Positions 12,119-23,658 of a DNA stretch of 64,000 nucleotides are shown piece by piece. The stretch covers positions 45,989,560-46,053,559 of the forward strand of contig CM030711.1 of the NCBI GenBank assembly GCA_017979445.1, in the 5' to 3' direction. How positions within the stretch are numbered: the first letter of the stretch is position 1; each line of letters starts with the position of its first letter. The position numbers were made by a program, and so were the translations under genes. This DNA is from Akebia trifoliata. Lineage: Eukaryota > Streptophyta > Magnoliopsida > Ranunculales > Lardizabalaceae. Under the pieces are notes generated by a model that was not told the origin of the DNA, ran no database searches, and worked only from the letters and a program-made list of their open reading frames with translations.

Positions 12119-12342
12119 AAAAAATCATTAGCAGACATGCACAGCAGCATTGGAGCTGAGAACTCTCATTGAACTTTTTTTTGAAGTTTAAAGATAGGAA
12201 ATTTTTTACAGATGCCAGCACATGGTTTGTTGTTCGACAGTAATCAGTAGCGGGATAAACACATTTAATATATACAGAGTTGCTTGGTTTTGTAGGTGGG
12301 AAAATTGGGTGAAAAAAAACCTAATTGGGAGCTCATCAGATT

Positions 12343-15300
12343 TCAACGAACGACATCTGCAACTTGTGAGCTCCGGATCCCCCAGAAATGTCTTGGCTTT
12401 AATTTCTTGTTGGTGGCCGTAAAATGCCAACCCATCTGTGACTCACAAGTGAGACAGGTGGTGATTGTCCACGCATACCTGCAAAAATCACTTATTAGTA
12501 TGTTCTTGCAACATGTCAAAAAAAACAACATTGCAAACAATAACTATAGACAAATTAGCTGTACATGGTAGAACTTTAATAAGATTTATATTTAATCAAG
12601 AAATAAAATTTTGAATCGAGAAAATGATCTCACACCTATTATTTTATGAGTCTTGCTGCAGTGAACTCAAGATTGTACCTCCTATCGAACATCCTGACGT
12701 GAAAGTGTGTAGGAACCATAGATGCTTTTTGACTCGTATCTCAATGACAAGCATCTATGGTTCCTTCCCATTTTCATATCAGGATGTGCGATATGAGGTA
12801 CAATCTTGAGGTCACTTCAGCATTATTCTTATTCTATACTCCCAGAACAAAATAAAAAGGACAAGTTTCTCGAGTAGTGTTCTCATATTATCAGAGAAGG
12901 GTAGTAAAATATTTGGAAGTAGAACTTCGTAGGAGTGGGAACGGAGGGAAAGATTGTCAGCGCCAGAAAGGAAAAGTCTGAAAGACTCCTGGGTAGTATG
13001 TTCTACACTATCGTACTATGTTACCTGATCTCTCTCAAGGAATTCATATGTGCTACCGATTTCACTAAAATACAAAATTAAAGTGCTACTTAAGCAGTAT
13101 TATTTCTGAGCACAAATATAGGAGGAGATGCAACAAATATCACAAGACTTAAGGTTTAGCCCATTAGGCTCGAGACATCACGTCACCAAAAACATCATTG
13201 CTAGGAGAATTATAGGAAATCTCTAGGCATGCTACTAGGTTTTGAAATTAGTGTCTTAAGTGTAGAAGGAATAAAACACAAGTGATGACAGACAGACCGT
13301 AGATAAGACTTAAGTTGTATCCAAACCATTCTGTTGAATTCCCTCGTCTCTGGTTCGCCTAAATTTTTTTCAAGCAAATTACATCCTTCCAAGCAGGCAT
13401 GCTATGCCTTCCATGGTTTGTGAAGAAAAATAGAATAGAGAAGCTCAAAATCATAATAAATGAAGAAGAAGAAGAAAATAAAAGGTTAAAGCTCATACCC
13501 AGGAAACCAGCTATACTCTTCAACAGGGCGTCCAATTAGTGCTAGGCCATCTGCTCTGTAGAGAGTCATGATCTCATGCACATAACCCTGTGGGTTCACA
13601 TAAGCACCTAGAGGTCCATCACTAGACATCACCAGCATATCACTCCGTTTTGCAATTACAGTCTGCAAGAATAAGAGATTAGTTAGATCCAATCACAAAA
13701 AACTGAGAATAGACCGCTACAATCACTAGCATTAAATAACAGAAGCAACTAAATCTCTACCCACAATTGTATAAAAGGAGTTATGTTCCAGTCTTTTTCC
13801 CTCTTCGGTTACTTCTTTTTGTTTTGGTGTAATTTTGTTACTTCATAAATTAAAAGCTTTCAAGAGCATCCTGGAATCACCAAAAGTACCAATTGTGCAA
13901 ATTAACCAAGATTTCATATACTTGATCAATTCTTTTATCACATACTTTAATTTGATCAATTCTTTCTCATGTTAAGAGAATTAGGATGAATCAAATGTGC
14001 AAATTAACCAAGATTTCATATACTTGCAAACACAAGGCATTGCTTCTTAGAGAATTGGTTAATTTTCAGCTGCAAAATTCTTGAAAACTCTCTTCTTCAA
14101 AATCAGAATATTCAAGTCTAAACTCTGGGCCATGCAAACACTTCTTAGAGATAGTTGAAGCCTCCCAGAATGCCGTAAGGGACACCAGCAACACTATCTT
14201 GAGGATTCAACAAGCCAAACATTATCCGAATTGCAAAAGTATTGCACTCACATCAAAGAATGTTGTCCTCAGATTGCCCAATGTTATGTTCTCAATACTA
14301 TGATTAAACCACAGTTGATCAGGGAGAACATCATCTTAATTGTATTTTGATAAGCATTTTCTTGTCATTTAAGAACACGGTCATTTGTAATTAATCCTGA
14401 AAGGTGAGAATTAAGATAACTCATTCTCTTATTGAACATTTCAAAACTAACCATTCTTTCACGTAAGAGGGGTATATGTATTCCTCATTCTCTTGATTTT
14501 ACCATGTTAAGAAGTAATTCATGTAAATAAAATTCCATATAATAATAGATAGTATGCATCAATGTGATTGGAGATCCAGGTATGAAGAATGTAGGATTTT
14601 GAAGACAACCCAATGAAATATTTCTCAAGATGGAAGTGAATGGAGGAACAGGATCCATTCTGCCAACCCCATGTAGTTGGAGTGGTGGTGATGATGATGA
14701 CATACCTCACAGGTTTTGCAACGGACACGAGCGAAGCACTCAAGTAACTCAATTTCCCTGCGCAATCTATAGGAAACTCCATGTATCTCTAGTAGTTCCT
14801 GGCGCAAGGATTCTGACACGGGAATTTTACTTCCAATAAAAAATGACAAAAGATCAGGCTTCTTTACAAGATCATCCATGCTTGGGGCCCCAATTATCTG
14901 CTTCCACATATCTGCAAAATGTTAATTCAGAATAATTACCATCATCAACAGATGAAATAAAGATTCAGAATCAACATAAATGCACAATAATTACAAAGAA
15001 CATATCATCTAGGAGGAGAAGCTAGTTCTGTTCAATAAGTTTACACAAGGACATGGTGTTTTACTCTCTTTATTTAAGGAAAGAAATTTCATTAAAGAAG
15101 GACGAGATGGCCTCACAAAAGACCTTTAATTGTAATGCACCAAGAGCACTACAAATGAATTTGGAATGACTTCACAATGACACAATAAAAAAAAATTCAA
15201 CAAAAGATGATCTATTTAGGAGATTATCTATTTATGATGATTTTTTAATTTGTCTAATTCAACAGATGCAAGTTCAGGAACCTATCAACTGCAGCATAAT

Positions 15301-18300
15301 TGAACAAATTAAGGACAAGTGTTTCACTAGTCAAAATGAAAACTTTGGGATAGGGCTCCGATGAAAAAAGAAAAGGTCACTTTACCTGCAACTCTTTGAG
15401 CAAGACAATAGGAATCATACATGCGGTAAACCCAATGAGGCCAAAATGCCCTCGGAGCTCTATGCTTTGACCCAGCAGCAGCCCAATCCTTCCATCCCTG
15501 ACCTCTCTTGGAATGTCTTCCTGAAAAAGACTGGTTCCCAGTGTTATCACTTCCGCTTTGTTTCTCAAGTATAGTATTTTGTGATGACCCTCCAGAATCA
15601 TTGAGACGAGATATTCCCAATTGGTAGCTCGACACAGACACATGTTCATCATCATCACTATTCGTCAGTTCATCAATCCTATCATACCCATCATGGGAAT
15701 CAATTGCAGAATGGTGCATTCTACACTCTGTAGAAGAAAGATCGCTCAGAAAACTTGCTTCAGACATAGATTCTGAATCATTATCCTCATCCCTGTAACC
15801 ATGATGTTTAGCATGTAAAGCATTTGAAAGCATGGGATATGAGATGCTACGATGCCAGAGGTTATTGATTGATGCCAGCTGTCCAAATGCATCCCTTGGA
15901 GTCCTCAGAGGTAAATCTTCCTCAATGATTTGGACCTCTGCACATGGCTGACAAAGTGTAGATCCATTAGCCTTTCCATTACGGAAGCAGGAAAAAAAGG
16001 CACTGTAATACATATACTTCAAATCATTTTTCTTACAGCTCCCTCCACATCCATCCACCTGCGTCGCAGGTAAAATCGTTGTTGGCCACGAGTAACCACG
16101 TTCAGTGAACCGTCCTCCAACCGCCGGTATTGTCGAATCTGAGGAATAGATTTAGCAAATTTAGTCAGCATTTAAAGAGAAGGGTAAACTTTATTGGTGC
16201 GACAAACAGCCCACGTTTTGCCAAATCTGAAGGAGACCAGATCGCTTTCCTCAAACAAGAGGGACAAAACATGAAAAAACAATGCACGTTCAATATACAA
16301 AATCGCTTCCCTTCGAACCCAGAAAATTAGAAGCAACTCAGAGCCACTTCTTGCTTTTGCGTTTTCGACTTCTCACTTTTGCAAGAAACAGGAATTAGAT
16401 CACTTCACTAAACAGTAATTGAGACCGAAATGTGATTTTGAGCTCCGGGAAAGCAAAAAAAAAGTGGGCTCCAAAATGCATTCCCCAAAGTCTAACGAAT
16501 GATCATAACAACTTTTTTTTTTTTTTGATCGATAATGATCATAACAACTATAAATCTTTCCAATTTTCATAATCAAAGAAGCCACTGGATCCAGATTGTG
16601 AGGAAGAGAAAGTAACTATAAGCTTTTCCTAAAGTTCAGCTGTAAATATGCTTCGACATATATGATCAGTTAATATGATAATTAGAAGAACTTATTTTGG
16701 AAACTGAAACCCCCACCATTAAGTTAAATAGGGCTCATCTAATTTAATTGAGCTTGACAAGTAAAGGCATTCACTTGAAAAGTATTTATATGATTAGTAA
16801 AAAGGCAGATATCTTGTCCTAATAAGCAAAAGCACACAAAGACGATGCGCTCCTTGTCCATGGAGGAGAAAAACCTAACAAACACTAGATACCATACCTC
16901 TGCAGTTGTCCCAACGGGGGCAAAGCGCGCACTTGCATCATCAGGATGCTTATGAATGTGGACCTGAACCAAATTTGAAAATAATGTTTAAGTTTCATAG
17001 GGACAACCGTACAAGGAAGAAGCTGATGTTCCGCACACAATGAAATAAAGTAACAAGGGCGAAAGTTAGGTAACGTACCACACCTATTGTACAAGGAGTG
17101 TCAACTTGGTTTAATGCTTTTTCCACAGCAGCTTTAAATGTATGTTGAATGACTCTCAGAGGAAGGGTGGCCTCAGGGAACAAAACAACTCCTGAGACAT
17201 GACAAATGAAAAACATGAATTACACTCTATAAAAACAGCAAACGTATGCAATATGCAAGTTCGTGCGAAGTACAAACAAAAATTGACATATAAATAAGCA
17301 AAACTCCAAACCCCAAAAGTTGCAAAAGCCATGGATTGGGAAGTAGTGGCAGTGAAGATGCTACTAAAAAGATTAACAGGGAATTTCATGGATTGGGCAG
17401 TCATCATCATCAAAACCTTGGTCCAATGATTTAGGATTGGCTAAATGAATCTCTTCCCTCCATTTCACTCTGTACAAAGCCACATTGATCATTCATTTCT
17501 CCTAAATTAATTGGTTCTGCTCGTAAAAGTAACTAATGTTCCTCCCTCTTTTTGAAATATGTGCTCGTGCTTATCAAAACAAAAAGTATGTGCTTGTTAT
17601 CACGAGCTTAAAAGCCACCGTGAATGAATTCAAGTATGGCATTCTCCATCTGATTTCTTTCTTCAAACCTAAGTCCTCTATGAACCCTCTCATATCAAGT
17701 TTAAAATATCATCTCAAGGCAATGTCTCAGTCAAGAGAAAAATCAACAGTCTCAACCAAAGCATTCTGAAATATTTAACGATAATCCAGAACATTCTCTA
17801 AACAATGTATTGAGGCTAATGTTTCATTCCAATTTTGACCAAAATCGTATATGTTCTACTGAAACAACAAAAAAATTTGAAACATGCTCATATCCTCCAC
17901 TCTCCATCAGAAATTATTTGGATGAGTACATCCACGTTTTCCCAAAATTATCTTTTGACGTTTTCTCCTAATCCAACTTGACTTGATAAGAAACTCAGGA
18001 CAGATAATCGTTTCATAGGACAAGAAAATACCTAAGGTGCTACTCCTGCAAAGCATGTGGAAAATTCATAAATTATCTTCTCCTTCATTGTAAATTCAAA
18101 AATAGTCTTTTGAAACTTCCCTCACGTTTTTTTTTTCTTTTTTCTGAAGTTCATTAGATCCCTCCTAAAAACTTGTTCAAGTTAATCCAAAGTTGAAGAT
18201 CAGAAGGTCTCCTTTTTTTTGATAGATATATATAATACTATGGCAGAACCTTGTGTCACAGATGTTGATATTATGGCAATACATATAATATTATGTTAAC

Positions 18301-20579
18301 TTCTCATTTTCAACTATATAATATTGTGACAAAACATTCCTCACTGTTTTATATTGGAGAGAATGCAAAATAGAGAAATTATCGCACTATTGGATACAAG
18401 TATAGCGTAATGAATGAGGTCGTCTCAAAGATAAAGGTGTCACTTTGCAATTTGTGAGTTATTCTCAAGGAAGTTATTGTGCAGGCTATGTGGCTATGTA
18501 GATAATTGAGATGCCTTAAATAAATTATCTAAATCTTAATTGAGAATAAAGATCGAATATTTGAATAATTTCTTTGGTGCTCCTATGGCTGTTCTCGTTA
18601 CCTTGTTTTGTACTTGGGTTTTTTGTTTTGGCCTTTCCCACTCTTTCTTTCAATGAATTGATTCGCAGTACATATCAAAGAAAGAAACATAGCATCAAAA
18701 TTAAAAACAGAGACTTACCTTCCAAGTACAGCATTGGGAGGTTTAAGATAGCACCACCCTCCAAGATAGCTATCCTATTATTAGTATCATCAACATCTGT
18801 TACACAAGGAAAATCATACAACTTCTCATTTTACAAAGTTTAAAATCTTTAAAATGTGGAAACAAGCACCGGCAAATGCTATATACCTACCACCAAGATA
18901 CGTATGCATGGAAGCCAAACCGGTGTCGAAGGTAAAACCATCATATTGTCTCTCCCTTCCAACATCTCCATGGCCACTTTGACTTGAAAAGAAGAAACAA
19001 AAACACATTTAACCATTGCAAAAAATACACCTAACAATTATGAAATAAAGGTAGAAACATATGTGGCAATGCAACAGTGCTTTTGAAGGTAAAGCAGTGA
19101 GGAAAGCACTCTAATGGCAAAAATCATAAGGAATAAGCTTCACGGGCACTGCCTTTTCAAAAAAGAATTGATAGGGTGCCTCTCTTTAATTAAAATAAAA
19201 TAAAATTTCAAATAAATAAAAATAATAAGAAAAAGTTATGATAAATTAGGAAAGAATATAATATTGATCTATGTCATATGCCAATATATAAATCACATAC
19301 AAATTTTCATTTTTCAAATCAGCCTTGCTTCAAAGGCACAAGTAGACACAAAATTCTCCAAATTTTTCAAAAATTCATAAAATTCTTTGAATAAGGGATT
19401 ATCCAATTAATTCAATAAATTAATCATCAATTTATCAATTAAGAGTGCAATATAATAACATTTTTAGCCTTCACCTTCGTAATTTTATTTTTTTCAACAT
19501 TCAAATCTCAAGAAAAATATAAGGTTTTTAGAGAGTTTGAAGATGATGGATTTTGGTAAGAAATCCAAAAAACATCATTTGTATTTTCCACAAAACTTTC
19601 CAGATTTTTTTATACGAAACTTTCTTGAATCTATCTGAACTAACCGAATTGAACCCGTGAATGATTAACAAATCCGAACGTTGTTACTATTAAACTCTGC
19701 TAAAATACTGGTACATCTATACAGCATATGTTGCTAATTGTCAACATATTGGTATAGCTAAGGACTATATTCCAATAATTTCACTTTAAGGTGGAAGAAC
19801 AGAAAAACAATTCAGAGAATCAAGCAGTCAATGAAGACTAGAAATGTGAACTCAGTTACTAAGATAAGGATTACAAACAATTTAATATGTTACTCAAGCT
19901 GAAAGTGTGCAGAAAAGAAACAACAAGATCAGCTTTCAATTCCTAATAAGCTTCTTGGAGAAACGCAAAATACCCAAGACAGAGAATCGGAATCGAGGTC
20001 AAATTACTTATAAGGGATAAAATTTTCCATCTAAGTTCACATTTGCATAAAAAATGACATAAAGATCAATTTCTCAAACTAAAGGTGTGTAAAAAAGAAA
20101 CAACAAGATTAGATTTCAATTCCTAATCAGCATCTTTGAGAAACGTAAAATAACTAAGAGAGAGAATCCGAATCGAGTTCAAATTACTTAAAAGTGATAA
20201 TATTTTCCATCTAAGTTCGCATTTGCATCAAAATCGACATTAAAATCAACGGAACAAACTATCAAATCCTCGAACTAGGGTTTTTTTTCTCACGTAATTG
20301 GAAAACCCTAAATCTCAAAAACGGAAATGCGAACAAAGATTCGAATAGAACTCAATTCATAGTTTCATACAAATAGATCCAATGGTAATTATTACTTATA
20401 CAAAAATAAAATAAAAATAAAAAACAAATATGAATCGAAAAGAGTTTGGTTTACATTAACTCATCAGATGAAGAATAATGAGTGTCGTCGACTTCTTCGA
20501 TCTGTAATTCTTCCATTTCAAGCTCTCTTAAGTGCTCGATTTGGAGCCTCTCGTTTTCTGAGATCCTCTCATCGTCCAT
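12343..20579 (-). CDS. CRBN: Cereblon homologue (CRL4 substrate receptor, Lon-N plus CULT domain)
   Basis: Ten exons give 547 aa plus stop: 20579-20455, 18982-18891, 18796-18719, 17191-17079, 16963-16898, 16138-16037, 15947-15386, 14911-14706, 13662-13499 and 12478-12343. All junctions are GT-AG and in phase. The start (MDDERISENERL) is the first ATG of an acidic N-terminus. The Lon-N domain begins near residue 80 (LNLPMLYLEGVVLFPEATLP) and contains IRQYRRLEDGS and RTPRDAFGQL. A Ser/Asp-rich insert (about residues 230-340) follows, then PSMDDLVKKPDLLSF. The C-terminal CULT domain (about 440-545) has zinc ligands C444/C447 and C511/C514, plus N471, H477 and the three pocket tryptophans W500, W506 and W520. 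Spacing equals human W380/W386/W400. By family knowledge it links DDB1-CUL4 to substrates. The introns carry a MITE, a tandem duplication and a poly(T) insertion. Confidence 0.96.
12654..12822. mobile_element. Fold-back MITE, family A copy 1, in CRBN intron 9
   Basis: Near-perfect palindrome of 169 bp. The tip reads TGCTGcAGTGA; the arms carry CTCAAGATTGTACCTC and CATCCTGA in both orientations; the core reads GGAACCATAGATGC and GCATCTATGGTTCC around a short loop. It lies between exons 9 and 10. Confidence 0.88.
13895..14027. repeat. Pair of about 30-bp direct repeats in CRBN intron 8
   Basis: The stretch gtgcaaattaaccaagattt, continuing to atacttg, occurs at 13895 and again at 13997, 102 bp apart. 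It is probably a local duplication. Confidence 0.75.
16498..16549. mobile_element. Poly(T)-only insertion with 16-bp TSD in CRBN intron 5
   Basis: AATGATCATAACAACT occurs at 16498-16513 and again at 16534-16549, separated only by a T-run and gatcgat (20 nt). This is the footprint of target-primed reverse transcription in which almost nothing except the poly(A) tail was copied (insert orientation minus). Confidence 0.75.
19891..20250. repeat. 180-bp tandem duplication in CRBN intron 1
   Basis: Two diverged copies start at 19891 and 20071. Both run from a ctcaa-ct block through aagaaacaacaagat, caattcctaat, gagaaacg, gagaatc and ttttccatctaagttc. The period is 180 bp. Confidence 0.85.
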
Positions 20580-20700
20580 TTTTCTATTCTCGAGAGGTCG
20601 AGAAAGTGAGAAACGGCCTTCTCTGTGAGTAGAGAAAATTACGGGAAAAAACGAAGCCCGGGATCATGGAGTGTTCAGTGTGCCACATCCAGAAACGTGC

Positions 20701-20830
20701 CACGTGTTATTTTGATAGTCTAGGCTTTGGTCCACTCGAAAAGACCTACACTTACAAAAATCATGCTGGGTGGTAATCACTAATCAATCAAGCACACTAA
20801 ATTAAAAACCACGTGGCACGTTTTGGGCCC
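20701..20830 (-). promoter_or_regulatory. Candidate CRBN promoter motifs: two G-boxes and a site II-like GGGCCC
   Basis: CACGTG occurs at 20701-20706 and 20810-20815, about 120 and 230 bp upstream of the CRBN ATG, with TGGGCCCA adjacent at 20824-20831. G-boxes bind bZIP and bHLH factors, and TGGGCC/GGCCCA elements are common in promoters of constitutively expressed plant genes. Function is inferred from motif and position only. Confidence 0.45.
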
Positions 20831-21319
20831 ATATCACATAAGATTATGTCGGTTTGTTGCATATTCTAATTTCTATTTCAGGATTTTATGCCTAAGAGAA
20901 GCAAAAGCTTACAATCCGGAAACTTTGTCCAATAGAATCTTGTTTGTTACATAAGCCAAAGAGTAAATAGTAGAGAGAGGTCAAATTGATTATATTGTTT
21001 AATTGATGAGTTAAAGAAGAAAGAGAGGTGAAATCATCATTTCAACCCCATACGTTTTTCGATATTAGTTTCTCGTCGTGGTTCTTGCACTAAAACAATC
21101 CGAGCGAGACTTCTCAAAAATACAATTTTGAACTTCCCACAATAATTGTTGAAACATAAATCATTACCAACAAAAATGTGTTTTTTCGACTTTTTTCGAT
21201 TCAAAACCCAAAAAATCATCTGAAAAACTGTAATAAATATAACCTTAGTCCATTTTACCTACAATAATGCACTTTATTTTTTTATTATTTATTATTTATT
21301 TTTTATAATTGTTATTGCC

Positions 21320-21470
21320 ACACCAACGTTTGAAGGCGGGGAAACTAGTCTCTTAGAGCATCATATCTCGCTCAAATCCCTTATATACATGTAATCCTCC
21401 ACAAACTACACATAACAAGTAAGTTAGGATAAATCTCTATGAGTGGCCAATAAGGGGGGTTTCTCTCCTT
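21320..21470. repeat. Dispersed repeat shared with 60490-60650
   Basis: Ordered blocks (ctcttagagcatcatatctcg, aactacacataacaagtaa, ttaggataaatc, gtggccaataag) match the segment at about 60520-60650. The second copy carries a B-box-like gggttcaagcc on the opposite strand, so this may be a SINE family. Confidence 0.55.
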
Positions 21471-21483
21471 TTTTTAAGGCTGG

Positions 21484-21806
21484 TTGTTTAATTTTAACTA
21501 TATATTTGAGCTTCTTTTTTGTGCAAATCAAAATCAATGAAAAAATAATTTCAAATTCTTGTTAAAATGCTCTAATTGATGGTAAGAAATCATTAATTTG
21601 TCTATTATTTAGCATGCTGGTCCACTAAAAGATATATGATCTTTAGCATTTATTTGGTAGCTTGTTTAATTTTAACATGGATTTGAGCTTCTTCTTTTTG
21701 TTGCAAATCAAAATCATGGAAAAAAAATTATGATTTTGAATTCTTGATAAAATGTTCTACATTGATGAATATAAATCATTAATCTAAATAATATTTGGCA
21801 TGAAGG
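21484..21806. repeat. Diverged direct duplication, about 178-bp period
   Basis: Two copies start at about 21484 and 21662. Both contain ttgtttaattttaac, tttgagcttcttt, gcaaatcaaaatca, aattctt-ataaaatg and aaatcattaat blocks. Confidence 0.65.
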
Positions 21807-23158
21807 ATCTAAGAAAATTATCTTCAAAAATCATAGCGAGCCAATTCAATGTCTATGTGGAGGCCCTCTAAAACTAGAAAACCCAATGTTTTAAATTGAA
21901 AAATCCAATCTTGTTCGAGGATTTGGGATTAGTTAATGGAATCATGTTCCTCAATTCCACTTTATCTAAAGTCATGTCTTTTGTTATTGAAAATCAATTC
22001 ATTATAAACTCATGAAAAAATCAATCTTGATGTTGAAATATGTAATTTATTTGTTTAATCATTATTTTAATTAGGTTAATGTTTTTCACCTAGGAATAAT
22101 TGTAGTATGGACTAACTTTTTTTAAATGATTTTAATGGTTAGATTTGCAGTACAATTTGGTTGGATCATCTAAAATGTCATTCACGACCCCGCAAGAGAT
22201 AATAAAAAGTTGCCAATCAAGTTCTAAATCTAGTATAAACCCTACCATAACCTATTTTGGTTGGACTAGACAAAATGATTCTTATGAACTGATTCTTCAA
22301 AATTAAAAAATAAAAAATAAAAAAAACTAATAATAATATTACTAAAGTTATTTTTTATTAGGATTTTTTTTTTAAAGAAAAGAAGTTGAATACCTTTGCA
22401 GCTTTGAAGAAAATGAAATGATTTAAAAAAAAAAAATTATTTAATCTTTTGAATTTTTTTTTTTACCATGAATTAAAAAAGAAAAAAAAATATTTGATTT
22501 TTTATTTTTATATATTTAAAAATTATTTAACATATATAAATCAATCCAACCGGATTGAGCCCGATCCAACCATTTGAGTAAAATTTTGATTTATCCTGTG
22601 AGTTCGATTTCTAAGACATTGCATCCAAGAGAATCATGTCAAACACATAACACATTAATCACTTATGATATCCATACCATTACTGTAGATGCAAGAAATT
22701 GCTCTACACTTTCCTTCTCTCTTAGCTCGGGCGAACCTGCAAACCAGCCCACTCCGACGATCAAGTTAGATAAATTGATTAATGTAATTTAGTTTTTTTT
22801 TAGAGAAGAAGAAATTCCCCCTTTTACCCATAGCCCTCTTCCTTTTAAAGGCATTGATCTGGTTCGATTTCTGCGCCACCCTTTGAGGTGACCTAGGGCA
22901 GTTAGTTCACTCCCTGACATGTCAGCTGTAGGGGTTGTTGTAACTGCCCTACCACTTCTGGGATGACGTGAGTTGTTAATGCTGTCAATCAACTGTTGCA
23001 TATGTCAGATCCGTACACCCGACCTATGCCGCCATTACCTGTACTACCTAACCTATCGATGACTCGAGTTCGAGCTCAATCATCCATGGCACCCGAGGAG
23101 TTCAATCTGTCGGGCTTACCTACCGTCCACCCGAGCTTTGGAGATACTTCCGAGCTTA
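21807..23158. other. Intergenic region between CRBN and the ARM gene, no gene recognised
   Basis: AT-rich DNA with T-runs near 22360-22520 and a short segment (22790-23060) with higher GC content. Small open frames at 22789-23288 on both strands have no recognisable domain and overlap one another. No RNA gene was seen. Confidence 0.5.
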
Positions 23159-23167
23159 AACTCATGC

Positions 23168-23173
23168 CACGTG
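23168..23173 (+). promoter_or_regulatory. G-box upstream of the ARM-repeat gene
   Basis: CACGTG within gccacgtgtcc, about 490 bp upstream of the ATG at 23659. Role inferred from the motif only. Confidence 0.3.
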
Positions 23174-23658
23174 TCCTTATTTCAGAATTTCCCCCACAAT
23201 TACCAAGGTTTAAAATCTCATATCGAAGCAATGTAAGAGTAAATAAGAGACTCTTGATATCAAAATATTCCTTGACAAATTGAAACATTCATGAAATATG
23301 ATTAATATTTCGTTTGATAGTGACCAAAACCAATATGTCTCAAACCAAAATAGTCAGCAAATTGGCCATGGGGGGTGTGTCAATGTGTCGGACCGAACTT
23401 AACATTTGATAAATTTTGATTTTGAAATTATTCTGAAGGGGCCCACATTGACATCGTTACAGGGCACCTCACTGTTGTACCGAGTACCGAGTATTGCAGA
23501 GACTCCCAAGTACGTGCCAGCTATACCAACCAGTCTTTTGCTCTTGCAGAAAAAACCCAAAAACAAACGAAATAAAAGCCAAAGCTTTCGATCACCGTAT
23601 CCATCCTTTAATTTATGAATCTTCTCGTCTTCTTCACAATCTTCTCTCCTTCCCCACC

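Noticed and set aside
12654..12822. microRNA precursor interpretation of the fold-backs
   Set aside because: The hairpins are long and match across the whole arm with transposon-like termini and several dispersed copies; siRNA or MITE origin is simpler. No mature miRNA I recognise is present.
22789..23288. Overlapping small frames on both strands at 22.8-23.3 kb
   Set aside because: They contradict each other, show no homology I recognise, and look like chance frames in a locally GC-richer spacer.
23494..23658. 55-codon N-terminal extension of the ARM protein
   Set aside because: No conserved character; the motifs begin after the ATG at 23659, which is in a better context.
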